Below, one piece after another: positions 25,172 to 34,138 of a stretch of 64,000 nt of DNA. This DNA is from Alphaproteobacteria bacterium LSUCC0684 (GTDB taxonomy: Bacteria; Pseudomonadota; Alphaproteobacteria; Puniceispirillales; UBA1172). Below the pieces are notes generated by a model. That model searched no databases and was not told where the DNA came from. It worked only from the letters and a program-made list of their open reading frames with translations. The DNA lies in NCBI GenBank assembly GCA_041228335.1, contig CP166130.1, positions 434,001 to 498,000 on the forward strand. Direction: 5' to 3'. The position numbers and the translations under genes were made by a program. The first letter of the stretch is position 1. Every line of letters starts with the position of its first letter.

Positions 25172-25990
25172 ATGCGGATACTTTTCCTAGGTGATGTGGT
25201 GGGGCGAAACGCCCGTAAAAAGGTAATGGAAAGCCTGAAATCACTGCGCCATGAGCTTGATCTGGACTTTATTATTGTGAATGTCGAAAACGCTGCTGGC
25301 GGTTTTGGTGTCACCCCGGAGATCGCCCAGGGTTTTCTTGATGCCGGGGCGGATGTGCTTACAACCGGCAACCATGTCTGGGACAAGCGCGATATCATTC
25401 CCTTCATCGACAAGGAAAATCGGCTGATCCGGCCGTTCAACATGGTTGAAGGAACACCAGGGAAGGGGATGGTCACCGTCGTCAATGACAAAGGGTTGCG
25501 GCTGGCTGTTGCTAATCTGATCTGCAATCTCTTCATGGCTGAAAATGAAAATGTCTTCAGCGCGCTGGATAAGGTGCTGATCCGCACCGCCCTTGGCCGG
25601 GACGCGGATGCAATCGTGATTGACGTTCACGGCGAAGCCACATCGGAAAAATCAGCGATTGGGTTTGCTGCTGATGGCCGGGTCTCTCTTGTTGTTGGAA
25701 CCCACACTCATATTCCTACAGCGGATCAACGGATTTTGCCGAAAGGAACCGCGTACCAGACCGACTCCGGGATGTGTGGCGATTATACCTCAATCATTGG
25801 CATGGACCCCGAGGCCGCGGTGGGCCGTTTTATCGGCAAACCACAAGGCCGACTGGAGGTTGCAAAGGGTGAAGCTACGCTTTGCGGGGTGGTGGTGGAA
25901 ACTGATGATGCCACAGGACTTGCCAGAACGATTTCCCCTTTCCGCCGGGGAGGCGTGCTTGCCTCTACACAAAAAGATACCAGCAGTTGA
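25172..25990 (+). CDS. YmdB-type metallophosphoesterase (TIGR00282)
   Basis: 272 residues. MRILFLGDVVGRNARK supplies the first metal aspartate (Asp8). VNVENAAGGFG (about 37-47) and TTGNHVWDKRDI (about 68-79) follow, with later DVHGEATSEK and GTHTHIPTAD histidine motifs. This is the YmdB/TIGR00282 phosphoesterase family, a dinuclear-metal enzyme that hydrolyses 2',3'-cyclic nucleotides in Bacillus; the role here is not known. It is 39 bases after the cyclo-ligase gene and probably in the same transcript. Confidence 0.9.
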   Translation: MRILFLGDVVGRNARKKVMESLKSLRHELDLDFIIVNVENAAGGFGVTPEIAQGFLDAGADVLTTGNHVWDKRDIIPFIDKENRLIRPFNMVEGTPGKGMVTVVNDKGLRLAVANLICNLFMAENENVFSALDKVLIRTALGRDADAIVIDVHGEATSEKSAIGFAADGRVSLVVGTHTHIPTADQRILPKGTAYQTDSGMCGDYTSIIGMDPEAAVGRFIGKPQGRLEVAKGEATLCGVVVETDDATGLARTISPFRRGGVLASTQKDTSS

Positions 25991-26060
25991 GTTTTTATCG
26001 GCTTTTCTGTTAAATTTCTGCTAGATATTGACCTAACACTGATGACAACAGGGATAGACC

Positions 26061-26804
26061 ATGGCAGGGCATTCCAAATTCAAGAATATCATGCACCGCA
26101 AGGGCGCCCAAGACGCTAAGCGGGCAAAGGTTTTCACCCGGCTTATCAAAGAATTGGCAGTGGCGGCGAGAAGTGGCATAGATCCGGAATCCAACCCGCG
26201 TCTACGGACGGCGCTTTCAGCATGCCGAGCTGCCAATATGCCGAAAGACAATATCGAACGCGTGCTCAAAAAAGCCGAAGGCGGCGATGGTGACAACTAT
26301 GATGAGATCCGGTATGAGGGCTATGGCCCGGGCGGAGTTGCCCTCATCGTTGAGGCACTGACCGACAACCGAAATCGAACAGCATCCGAAGTCCGGGCAA
26401 CATTCAACAAATATGGTGGCAACTTAGGAGAGACCGGTAGCGTCAATTTCATGTTTGATCGGGTGGGGCAGATGATCTACCTCGCCGATGCCGCCGATGC
26501 CGAGGCGATATTTGAGGCAGCGCTTGAAGCCGGAGCCGACAATGTCGAAAGTGATGATAGCGGGCATGAAATTACGACTGCCCCTGAAGATTTCAATACC
26601 GTGCGTGAAATGATGGAAAGCCAGTTCGGCGCACCGGAGGAGGCAGGTCTTGCCTGGAAGCCGCAGAATACCACGCTGGTGAATGAAGATCAGGCCCAGA
26701 CATTGATGAAACTTTTGAATGCTCTGGATGATCTTGACGATGTCCAGAGCGTTGCGTCGAATTTTGATATTGATGATGACGTGATGGCAAAACTCGCAGG
26801 CTGA
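26061..26804 (+). CDS. yebC: YebC/PmpR/TACO1 family protein
   Basis: 247 residues. N-terminal [25 protein letters not shown], then [17 protein letters not shown] and [25 protein letters not shown], are the invariant blocks of the family. YebC proteins have been described as DNA-binding regulators and, more recently, as ribosome-associated factors helping polyproline translation. Located just before ruvC, as in many proteobacteria. Normal length. Confidence 0.95.
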   Translation: MAGHSKFKNIMHRKGAQDAKRAKVFTRLIKELAVAARSGIDPESNPRLRTALSACRAANMPKDNIERVLKKAEGGDGDNYDEIRYEGYGPGGVALIVEALTDNRNRTASEVRATFNKYGGNLGETGSVNFMFDRVGQMIYLADAADAEAIFEAALEAGADNVESDDSGHEITTAPEDFNTVREMMESQFGAPEEAGLAWKPQNTTLVNEDQAQTLMKLLNALDDLDDVQSVASNFDIDDDVMAKLAG

Positions 26805-26844
26805 TACCTGCCTATATCTGAAAACACCCAATAAGGGGGGCAAT

Positions 26845-27384
26845 TTGCGCATCTGCGGGATAGATCCGGGCTTAAGAAATACCGGCTGGGGCATAATTGA
26901 TATTAATGGTAATAGCCTAAAATGGGTGGCCGATGGTGTTATCCGCCCTGATCCTGAACTACCTGATGCTGAGCGGCTTCTTGTGATCAGCCATGATCTT
27001 TCGTCGCTCTTGAGCCTCTACAAACCTCAGCAGGCTGCGATTGAGGAGATTTTTGTTGCCCAAAGCGCGGCATCGGCGCTCAAACTCGGAATGGCAAGAG
27101 GGTCAGCGTTGATAGCTTTGGCTGAATATGGCCTTAAGGTAGAGGCTATTTCTGCCCGCCGGGTGAAACAGAACCTCACGGGTTCAGGACGTGCTGATAA
27201 AAATCAGGTCACGGCCATGGTCTCCCGTCTGCTTGGCGTAACGCCGAGTTCCACCGATGCGGCAGACGCGCTCGCCATTGCCATCGCCGCCAGCCATGAC
27301 CGCAGTTCTTTATCTGAACCTGACCAGGGTACCTTACTGGACAAGGCGATTGCACGAGCGCTGGCAAAGGAAAATATCTCATGA
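26845..27384 (+). CDS. ruvC: Holliday junction endonuclease RuvC
   Basis: 179 residues with a TTG start at 26845 behind AAGGGGGG. Catalytic acids: Asp7 in GIDPGLRNTGWG, Glu67/Glu68 in AAIEEIFVAQS, and the aspartates of TDAADALAIA near 138-142. RuvC cuts Holliday junctions symmetrically. Its stop overlaps the ruvA start (ATGA), giving a tight ruvCAB operon. Confidence 0.96.
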   Translation: MRICGIDPGLRNTGWGIIDINGNSLKWVADGVIRPDPELPDAERLLVISHDLSSLLSLYKPQQAAIEEIFVAQSAASALKLGMARGSALIALAEYGLKVEAISARRVKQNLTGSGRADKNQVTAMVSRLLGVTPSSTDAADALAIAIAASHDRSSLSEPDQGTLLDKAIARALAKENIS

Positions 27385-27983
27385 TTGCACGACTTTCCGG
27401 AACTCTGGTCGAAATAGGCGAAAGCCATGCGGTCTTGATGGCTGGTGGTGTTGGCTACATGTTTCAGGCTACCAGCCGATGTCTTGCCCGAATGGGCGGT
27501 GTTGGCGCCGAAGTGATGATACTCATCGATACTCAGATCCGTGATGATCGGATCATTCTTACCGGTTTCTCAAATGCTGCGGTTAAGGATGTCTTCACCC
27601 TGCTCCAAACAGTTCAGGGAGTTGGGTCAAAGGCTGCACTTTCTATTCTCTCCGCGCTTAGCCCTGATGATCTGATGCTGGCGATATCCGCCGGTGACAA
27701 GGCGATGATCACCCGTGCTGACGGTGTTGGTCCCAAACTTGCCCAGCGTATTGTGAATGAGCTTGGTGAAAAGGTTTCAAGCCTTACCCTCGGCCCTCAG
27801 GCTGGATCTGCAGATCCGTCAAGCCCGGATCAGGCAGCGATCCGGGATGCGATCTCGGCTCTTGTCAATCTCGGCTATGGACGTGCTGAAGCACATGCCG
27901 CTGTTGTTGCCGTATCGGCGGGGATGGCGGGAGCTTCTCTTGAAGCGCTCCTTCCTGCTGCCCTCAAGGAGCTTGGTCAATGA
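27381..27983 (+). CDS. ruvA: Holliday junction DNA helicase subunit RuvA
   Basis: 200 residues. N-terminal OB domain ([20 protein letters not shown]), two helix-hairpin-helix motifs ([32 protein letters not shown]) and a C-terminal three-helix domain ([19 protein letters not shown]) that contacts RuvB. The tetramer binds the four-way junction. Overlaps ruvC and ruvB by 4 bp each. Confidence 0.96.
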   Translation: MIARLSGTLVEIGESHAVLMAGGVGYMFQATSRCLARMGGVGAEVMILIDTQIRDDRIILTGFSNAAVKDVFTLLQTVQGVGSKAALSILSALSPDDLMLAISAGDKAMITRADGVGPKLAQRIVNELGEKVSSLTLGPQAGSADPSSPDQAAIRDAISALVNLGYGRAEAHAAVVAVSAGMAGASLEALLPAALKELGQ

Positions 27984-29020
27984 GTGATGATACCAGGCTG
28001 GTGAGCCCGGCACCGCTACAGGGGAGCGATGACAGTCTGCGTCCGGGGCGGCTTGATGATTTCATCGGCCAGGGGCAGGGACTTGGTAACCTCGCAACAT
28101 TCATTACTGCGGCAAGGGGAAGGGGGGATGCGATGGATCATGCTCTGCTTCACGGGCCGCCTGGGCTTGGCAAGACAACTCTTGCCCAGATCATAGCCCA
28201 TGAACTTGGCGTCGGGTTTCGGGCAACATCAGGTCCTGTAATTGCACGCGCCGGTGATCTCGCGGCTCTCCTGACCAACTTGCAACCAAGAGACGTGCTG
28301 TTCATTGATGAGATTCATCGCCTTAATCCTGCCGTAGAAGAAGTGTTATATCCCGCTATGGAAGATTTTCAACTTGATCTCATTATCGGTGAAGGACCTT
28401 CGGCACGGTCGGTGCGGATTGATCTGCCTCCCTTTACGCTGGTCGGTGCAACAACTCGTTCAGGGCTGTTGACGACACCGCTTCGTGACCGTTTTGGAAT
28501 TCAGATGCGAATGCAGTTCTACACCCATGATGAACTGAAAACCATCCTTCTTCGTCTCGCGGGAAAGCTTGGCATGCCACTGACCGACGATGGAGCAGCT
28601 GAAGTTGCTCGCCGATCACGAGGCACGCCGCGGGTGGCTGGACGACTCTTGCGCCGGGTTCGCGATATCACCGCTGTTGCCGGAGATGAAAAGGTGGGCG
28701 CGGGTGAAGCTGATGCCGCACTTGTCAAGCTTGGTGTCGACCGGTCTGGAATGGATGCGATGGATCGAAGGTATCTTGAATGCCTAGCCGAGAACTATGG
28801 TGGTGGTCCTGCCGGGGTGGAAACCCTTGCTGCGGTTTTGGCAGAACAGCGCGATGTGCTTGAGGAAGTTATTGAGCCGTATCTGATGCAGACCGGACTG
28901 CTTATGCGGACCCCGCGGGGGCGGTGTCTGTCTCGTTCAGGATGGGAATATATTGGTTTGGAACCCCCGAAGGGTGCCCAGCTTGATCTGCTTTCGGAGA
29001 GGGATGTCGATGAAGGCTGA
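27980..29020 (+). CDS. ruvB: Holliday junction DNA helicase motor RuvB
   Basis: 346 residues. N-terminal [11 protein letters not shown], Walker [12 protein letters not shown], Walker [12 protein letters not shown], sensor 1 GATTRSG, arginine finger region TPLRDRFG, and the C-terminal winged helix ending MRTPRGRCL. The hexamer drives branch migration with RuvA. The next gene starts inside its last codons (ATG 29010). Confidence 0.97.
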   Translation: MSDDTRLVSPAPLQGSDDSLRPGRLDDFIGQGQGLGNLATFITAARGRGDAMDHALLHGPPGLGKTTLAQIIAHELGVGFRATSGPVIARAGDLAALLTNLQPRDVLFIDEIHRLNPAVEEVLYPAMEDFQLDLIIGEGPSARSVRIDLPPFTLVGATTRSGLLTTPLRDRFGIQMRMQFYTHDELKTILLRLAGKLGMPLTDDGAAEVARRSRGTPRVAGRLLRRVRDITAVAGDEKVGAGEADAALVKLGVDRSGMDAMDRRYLECLAENYGGGPAGVETLAAVLAEQRDVLEEVIEPYLMQTGLLMRTPRGRCLSRSGWEYIGLEPPKGAQLDLLSERDVDEG

Positions 29021-29477
29021 AGGGATTGATCTTGATGTGCTGATGGATGGCTGGATTGAAGGAGATACCCATCTATACCCCTTGGTTGTCCAGTATGAGG
29101 ATACCGATGCTGCAGGCATTGTCTATCATGCGAATTATATCAGTTACGCTGAACGGGCACGCACAGCATTGTTGCGATGTATGGGGGTGGAGATGAATGC
29201 CCTTATCGAGCGTGGTGATATCATTGTCATCAGCCGCATTGAGATAGATTACCGGAAACCTTCGGTGATCGGTGATCGGCTTTTTGTCCGCACGAGTCGC
29301 TTCCGGCTGGGGCGGACAACCCTGAACATGCTTCAGGTAATCAGTGATGCGGATGAAATAACCCGCGCATCGCTTGAAGTCCGGGGCGCTTTTGTTTCGG
29401 CATCAGGGGGCAGGCCTGTGCGGGTGCCTGCAGATGTTCGTGCAAAGATGGATAAATTTACTTCTGGTAATGAATAA
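29010..29477 (+). CDS. ybgC: Tol-Pal associated acyl-CoA thioesterase YbgC
   Basis: 155 residues from ATG 29010 (GGAGAGGG 8 bases upstream; ATG 29004 is an alternative). The hotdog-fold active site is [17 protein letters not shown] with the conserved Asp, followed by [13 protein letters not shown]. It hydrolyses short acyl-CoA or acyl-ACP thioesters and is the usual first gene of tol-pal operons. Overlaps the ruvB end by 11 bp, so the ruv and tol genes may form one long transcript. Confidence 0.93.
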   Translation: MKAEGIDLDVLMDGWIEGDTHLYPLVVQYEDTDAAGIVYHANYISYAERARTALLRCMGVEMNALIERGDIIVISRIEIDYRKPSVIGDRLFVRTSRFRLGRTTLNMLQVISDADEITRASLEVRGAFVSASGGRPVRVPADVRAKMDKFTSGNE

Positions 29478-29496
29478 AGCATAGCGAGAGGGTATC

Positions 29497-30210
29497 ATGC
29501 AGGAAGGTATCGAAACGACATTATCCGTGACCAGTCAGGATCTAAGTATCTGGGGTCTTTTTCTGGCAGCAGACCTGGTTGTCAAGGCGGTCATGTTGCT
29601 GCTGGTGCTGGCCTCGATATGGTCTTGGGCGATCATCTTCGAAAAACTCAGATCGATACGGCGTGAGTATAGTTTTGCCGATGATTTCGAAGATGATTTC
29701 TGGTCTGGTGGTAAGGTAGATACACTTTATGACAATCTTGGTGATAAACCTGATGGTGTGATGCCACGTGTGTTTGTATCCGCTATGCGGGAATGGCACC
29801 GTGCCAATGGCCGTGGCGTTAATGGCCAGAATGGGATCCATTCTCTTTCCCAGCGTATTGAGAGGACAATGTCGGTAACCATTTCGCGTGAACTGACACA
29901 TCTCGAAAAAGGCATGACCTTTCTCGCATCAGTCGGGTCTGTCGCGCCTTTTGTAGGTCTCTTTGGTACGGTCTGGGGTATCATGAACTCCTTCCAATCC
30001 ATCGCCCAGTCAAAGAATACCTCGCTTGCAGTGGTTGCTCCCGGTATCGCTGAAGCCTTGTTTGCTACTGCTCTCGGTCTGGCGGCAGCAATCCCGGCGG
30101 TGGTTGCCTATAACCGTTTTTCAAGCCAGATCGAAAGCCTTGCGTCCCGACTCGAAACATTCAGCGGTGAATTCAGCACCTTGTTGAGCCGCCAGTTAGA
30201 CGAAAGGTAA
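29497..30210 (+). CDS. tolQ: Tol-Pal proton channel subunit TolQ
   Basis: 237 residues. Three transmembrane helices: about 22-45 (FLAADLVVKAVMLLLVLASI), about 143-163 (LASVGSVAPFVGLFGTVWGI) and about 175-200 (VAPGIAEALFATALGLAAAI). The GLFGTVWGIMNSF motif is typical. TolQ forms the inner-membrane channel with TolR that energises TolA during outer-membrane constriction. Normal length and operon position. Confidence 0.96.
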   Translation: MQEGIETTLSVTSQDLSIWGLFLAADLVVKAVMLLLVLASIWSWAIIFEKLRSIRREYSFADDFEDDFWSGGKVDTLYDNLGDKPDGVMPRVFVSAMREWHRANGRGVNGQNGIHSLSQRIERTMSVTISRELTHLEKGMTFLASVGSVAPFVGLFGTVWGIMNSFQSIAQSKNTSLAVVAPGIAEALFATALGLAAAIPAVVAYNRFSSQIESLASRLETFSGEFSTLLSRQLDER

Positions 30211-30217
30211 GCCGGCA

Positions 30218-30655
30218 ATGGGTGTTCAGCTTGGATCCTCAGGCCAGCGACGTGGCCGCCGCAAACTTCGTCCTATGGGGGAGATCAACGTTACGCCTCT
30301 TGTCGATGTGATGCTGGTGTTGCTTATCGTTTTCATGGTGACGGCACCACTTCTGACCGTCGGTGTGCCGGTTGATCTGCCAAAGACAAAGGCTTCCCAG
30401 ATTTCGGACGATCAAACCCCGATGGTGGTCACCATCAAGCCTGATGGTGAAATTGCCTTGCAGAACCGGATTATCGGCTTGGAAGAACTTCTGCCAAGGC
30501 TAGAAGCAGTTGCCCGGGCCAAACCAGAAACCCGTGTCTTTGTTCGTGGCGACCAAAACGTTTCCTATGGGGAAGTGATAGAGGTCATGGGTCGTATCCA
30601 GGAAGCAGGATTCAGCCGCGTTGCATTGATCACGAAACTTCCGGAAGAGAACTGA
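30218..30655 (+). CDS. tolR: Tol-Pal protein TolR
   Basis: 145 residues. A basic N-terminus, then INVTPLVDVMLVLLIVFMV with the proton-path Asp30 at the head of the single helix, then a periplasmic ExbD-type domain (VPVDLPKTKA; VFVRGDQNVSYGEVIEVMGRIQEAGF). Starts 7 bases after tolQ. Confidence 0.96.
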   Translation: MGVQLGSSGQRRGRRKLRPMGEINVTPLVDVMLVLLIVFMVTAPLLTVGVPVDLPKTKASQISDDQTPMVVTIKPDGEIALQNRIIGLEELLPRLEAVARAKPETRVFVRGDQNVSYGEVIEVMGRIQEAGFSRVALITKLPEEN

Positions 30656-30658
30656 TAC

Positions 30659-31672
30659 ATGATGATGGTGCGCGGCTCGGCCATAGGTCAGTCCATTGCT
30701 TTTCATGTCCTTGTGGTGGCGGTGTTCTTTCTGGGTATGCCGCTTCTAAGTCGTGATATCGCACCTGAACAACCTATTCTGACCGTGGAAATCATCCAGA
30801 CACTTGATGACACTAATCTCAAAGAGGGATTTGAAGGGAAAACTGAACCCAAACCCCAGCCCTCAGATGAGGTAAAGGAGCCTGAAGCACCGCCACCACC
30901 GCCGCCACCCCCACCTGCTCCGGCGCCTCCTCCACCTGCCCCTGCTCCGGCTCCTGCCCCCGAAGCAAAGATTGTTGCCGAGGACGCGGTGCCGCTCCCT
31001 TCGCCAAAACCAAAGCCGAAAAAGGCGCCTCAATCCGCCCCGCCCAAGCCCAAGGCCAAACCTGTCGATGTTCAGGCACCACCTCAACGTCCGGTTACCA
31101 AATCGCCGGATTACAAAAAGAAAAAGGAACAGCAACTTCAGCTTGCCAGCAACCTGCAGAATCTGATTGAGAACAAATCCCAGCGGCAACGTGAGGAAAA
31201 AGAAAAGGAAGACAAGAAGAAAGAGACCAAGGACAAACTGAAGGACATCCTCGCTTCACAGCAGAACAAGAAGAAAGAGGATGAGGCCAAAGCTGAAACC
31301 AAGGACAAGGTAACGCAACTGGTAGGTCAGGCGCTGAATGCGCCGAAAACCGTATCCGGGCCACTCGGAATGTCTGTGATTGACCAGCTTAGAAGTCATC
31401 TGGCCGAATGCTGGTCCCCGCCGCCCGGGGCGGCAGGTGCAGATGCCCTTATTGTTGACATAATTGTGCGTCTAAATTCAAAGGCGGAGGTTGAATATGT
31501 TGGTATCGTCGAAACAGCCCGCTATAAAAGCAACCAGACCTTCAAGGCGGCGGCGGATGCCGTCATGCGGGCGGTTTTTGAATGTAGCCCTTTACCGCTT
31601 CCTCTTGAGAAGTATGAAATATGGAAAGAATTGCAATTTGAGTTCAATCCGCGTTTTATTACGCGTAACTGA
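30659..31672 (+). CDS. tolA: Tol-Pal protein TolA
   Basis: 337 residues, starting 3 bases after tolR. The N-terminal helix (about 8-28) keeps the Ser12/His16 pair used to contact TolQR. Residues about 70-150 are very rich in proline (runs of 9 and more, EAPPPPPPPPP), followed by a Lys/Glu-rich helical stretch (about 155-220) and a C-terminal TonB-like domain (VIDQLRSHLAECWSPPPGA) with one cysteine pair. It spans the periplasm to reach Pal and TolB. The long polyproline run should make its translation depend on EF-P. Confidence 0.93.
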   Translation: MMMVRGSAIGQSIAFHVLVVAVFFLGMPLLSRDIAPEQPILTVEIIQTLDDTNLKEGFEGKTEPKPQPSDEVKEPEAPPPPPPPPPAPAPPPPAPAPAPAPEAKIVAEDAVPLPSPKPKPKKAPQSAPPKPKAKPVDVQAPPQRPVTKSPDYKKKKEQQLQLASNLQNLIENKSQRQREEKEKEDKKKETKDKLKDILASQQNKKKEDEAKAETKDKVTQLVGQALNAPKTVSGPLGMSVIDQLRSHLAECWSPPPGAAGADALIVDIIVRLNSKAEVEYVGIVETARYKSNQTFKAAADAVMRAVFECSPLPLPLEKYEIWKELQFEFNPRFITRN

Positions 31673-31699
31673 AACCCCGACCCTGTGCACGGCTGAAAG

Positions 31700-33031
31700 A
31701 TGATTGCTGTATTTGCTCAACGAATTTTCCTGACATTTGCCATGATACTGCTGGCCACCCTTGCGGTTGCTCAGACGGAAAAGATCACCATTACGGAAGG
31801 CAGTATCGAGCCAACCCCTATTGCGATTGCTGATTTTACTGGCCCGGATGGGCTTCCGAGTGATCTGGGGCGAACAATCGCTGAGATAATTGCCAATGAT
31901 CTTGCCGATTCCGGGATGTTTCGGAATGAGGAATCCGCCGCGCTGATCCCGCCGCCTTCGGCACCATCTATACGTCCGGATTTCTCGGAATGGGAGCCGC
32001 TTGGCGTCAAGGCGCTTCTTGTCGGGTCGGCATCACGGAATGCCAACGGTATGGTAGAAGTGGTGTTTATTCTGTGGGATGTGGTAACTCAACGTGAAAT
32101 CGTTGCCGGGGACGGGGAAACGCCGACAGGCGGCATCCGGCGGATATCTCATCAGATTGCTGATCTTGTCTTTGAGAGTTGGACCGGGGACAAAGGATAT
32201 TTCGATACTCGAATCGTGTATGTTGAAGAAAGTGGCCCTGTTGACCGCCGGGTAAAGCGGCTGGCGATCATGGATCAGGATGGTCATAACCACACATATC
32301 TGACCAACGGCAAATCCTTGGTGCTGACCCCCAGGTTTTCGCCGCAGGTACAGGAAATTGCCTATCTGGATTATTTTAACGACAACCCGAATGTCTACCT
32401 GATGGATGTAAGTTCAGGTAAATCCGAGTTGCTTGGAACTTTCCCGGGTATGACGTTTGCCCCACGATTTTCCTTTGATGGCAAGAAGCTGATCATGAGC
32501 ATGGCCAAGAACGGCCTGACAGATATTTTTGAGATGAATCTGTCAACCCAGCAGATGCGCCAGTTGACAAAAAGCCCTTCAATTGATACCTCCCCATCTT
32601 ATTCGCCCGATGGACAGCAGATTGTCTTCAACTCTGATCGGGCCGGCACCCAGCAGATTTATGTCATGGACAGCAATGGCAGAAATGTCCGCCGGATCAG
32701 TTACGGCAATGGGCGTTACGCGACCCCTGTCTGGTCACCACGTGGCGATATCATCGCTTTCACCAAAATGTACAACGGCCAGTTTTACATCGGAGTGATG
32801 AATACCGATGGTTCAGGTGAACGTCTCCTGGCCAAGGGTTTTCTTGTGGAAGCCCCGACCTGGGCGCCCAACGGAAGAGTGCTCATGTATTTCAAGCAGA
32901 ATCCCACCGCTGATGACGGCTCTGGCGGGGAAACATATCTGTACCGAATTGATATCACAGGCTTTAATGAGAGAAGAATTGTGACGCCGTCTTTTGCTTC
33001 TGACCCGGCATGGTCACCGCGTCTGCCGTAA
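31700..33031 (+). CDS. tolB: Tol-Pal periplasmic protein TolB
   Basis: 443 residues. Signal peptide within about 1-25 ([19 protein letters not shown]), N-terminal domain with PIAIADF, and a six-bladed beta propeller with repeated SPDG/SFDG-type motifs ([43 protein letters not shown]). It binds Pal and is released through TolA. Normal length; 27 bases after tolA. Confidence 0.96.
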   Translation: MIAVFAQRIFLTFAMILLATLAVAQTEKITITEGSIEPTPIAIADFTGPDGLPSDLGRTIAEIIANDLADSGMFRNEESAALIPPPSAPSIRPDFSEWEPLGVKALLVGSASRNANGMVEVVFILWDVVTQREIVAGDGETPTGGIRRISHQIADLVFESWTGDKGYFDTRIVYVEESGPVDRRVKRLAIMDQDGHNHTYLTNGKSLVLTPRFSPQVQEIAYLDYFNDNPNVYLMDVSSGKSELLGTFPGMTFAPRFSFDGKKLIMSMAKNGLTDIFEMNLSTQQMRQLTKSPSIDTSPSYSPDGQQIVFNSDRAGTQQIYVMDSNGRNVRRISYGNGRYATPVWSPRGDIIAFTKMYNGQFYIGVMNTDGSGERLLAKGFLVEAPTWAPNGRVLMYFKQNPTADDGSGGETYLYRIDITGFNERRIVTPSFASDPAWSPRLP

Positions 33032-33228
33032 GCCCTGTTTCCATATAAGGCGTGGCAAAAACAGATCATCACGGTCACAGTAGATATGATATTTGAAGAA
33101 TTTTAGGATAAATTTGACTTAGTTGATGATAAATGGTTGTTTTGTGATGCTGTTTTATGTAAATAGGGAACGAAGTTCCAATAGATATCCTGCGCCGGCA
33201 GCTCCGGCAATACTACGGGAGTGTATAA

Positions 33229-33768
33229 ATGACTAACCGCATATTCCCTATCCTGGCTGTGTTGACACTGCTGGCAGCATGTGAGACCGCACCAAAGGAT
33301 GCAGCAGACGCTGCAGGCTCTGGTGCTTCGAGTTCCTCATCCAGTGATACTTCTGTTTCCTCGACATCATCAGATAGTTCCGCATCATCTGCATCTTCTT
33401 CTGCATCGGCTGCGATGACACCTGCAGAAGAGTTGATCAAGATCGGCGACAAGGTGTATTTCGAGTATGACAGTTCTGCCCTTTCTGATGAAAGCAAGGC
33501 AACCCTTGCCGCTCAGGCAGCTTTCCTGAAAGCTAATCCTTCGGTCCGGATTACGGTTGAAGGCCATTGCGATGAACGCGGTACCCGTGAGTACAACCTC
33601 GCCCTTGGTGAGCGTCGCGCATCGGCAGCAAGAGATTATCTTGTAGCCCAGGGGATCAACAACGCTCGCATCAAGATCATTTCTTATGGCAAGGAGCGTC
33701 CCGCATTTATCGGATCCAACCCTTACGCCTACTCAAAGAACCGGCGTGCGGTTAGTATTATCCGCTAA
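33229..33768 (+). CDS. pal: Peptidoglycan-associated lipoprotein Pal
   Basis: 179 residues. Lipoprotein signal MTNRIFPILAVLTLLAAC with lipobox LAAC and Cys18; the residues after it (Glu-Thr) do not signal inner-membrane retention. A serine-rich linker of about 30 residues follows, then the OmpA-like domain (YFEYDSSALSDESKATL; VEGHCDERGTREYNLALGERRA). It anchors the outer membrane to peptidoglycan. It is followed by a strong terminator and not by cpoB, which is unusual. The 197-base gap before it suggests a separate promoter; TTGACT at 33114 is a -35 candidate without a clear -10 box. Confidence 0.96.
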   Translation: MTNRIFPILAVLTLLAACETAPKDAADAAGSGASSSSSSDTSVSSTSSDSSASSASSSASAAMTPAEELIKIGDKVYFEYDSSALSDESKATLAAQAAFLKANPSVRITVEGHCDERGTREYNLALGERRASAARDYLVAQGINNARIKIISYGKERPAFIGSNPYAYSKNRRAVSIIR

Positions 33769-33790
33769 ATCAAGAACATATGATATGAAA

Positions 33791-33822
33791 GCCTGACACC
33801 GTTTCGGTGTCAGGCTTTTTTT
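33791..33822 (+). terminator. Rho-independent terminator of tol-pal
   Basis: GCCTGACACC-GTTTC-GGTGTCAGGC followed by TTTTTTTA: a perfect 10-bp stem, 5-base loop and seven T, 22 bases after the pal stop. It ends the tol-pal transcript before the giant gene. Confidence 0.95.
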
Positions 33823-34138
33823 ATGACCTGATAATAAATTTTTCCCCACCTTGCTAAAAAATTAACCTATTGCAACGTCATGGGGTCTGTTTAAGTGCTT
33901 CACGACACCGTATTTTCATCATTAACCCCCTGGGCCATGGGTTGATATGTGTATGTGGAGGGTTCGTATGATGTTGGAATAGCGTGCTAATTATAGTGTT
34001 CTAATACAGGCGGGGGGGGGGTGCCGTCGATGAAAAAATTGTGTTTTGTTAACTATAAATTAAGGTTTTTTGTGTAGCATCCAAGGTAGTTGCCGCTGAG
34101 ACGGCATGCTTTGATCGTGGTTCAGTGCATCTTTTTCA
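33823..34138. other. AT-rich leader region of the giant gene with a G10 tract
   Basis: 316 bases without a supported gene and clearly AT-richer than the flanks. It holds a run of ten G at 34012-34021, and TATAAAT at 34054-34060 as the best -10 candidate; no good -35 box lies at 16-18 bases, so the promoter is unproven. The G tract ends 32 bases before that box, within reach of upstream promoter contacts. No strong ribosome-binding site precedes ATG 34139. Confidence 0.6.
34012..34021. repeat. Homopolymeric G10 tract upstream of the giant gene
   Basis: Ten consecutive G preceded by CAGGC and followed by T. Tracts of this length slip during replication. Upstream of surface protein genes in other bacteria they switch expression by changing promoter geometry. 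Here it lies 117 bases before the first ATG of the giant gene. Confidence 0.8.

Noticed and set aside
33114-33158. A promoter before pal based on TTGACT
   Set aside because: No acceptable -10 box at 16-18 bases; kept only as a remark in the pal entry.
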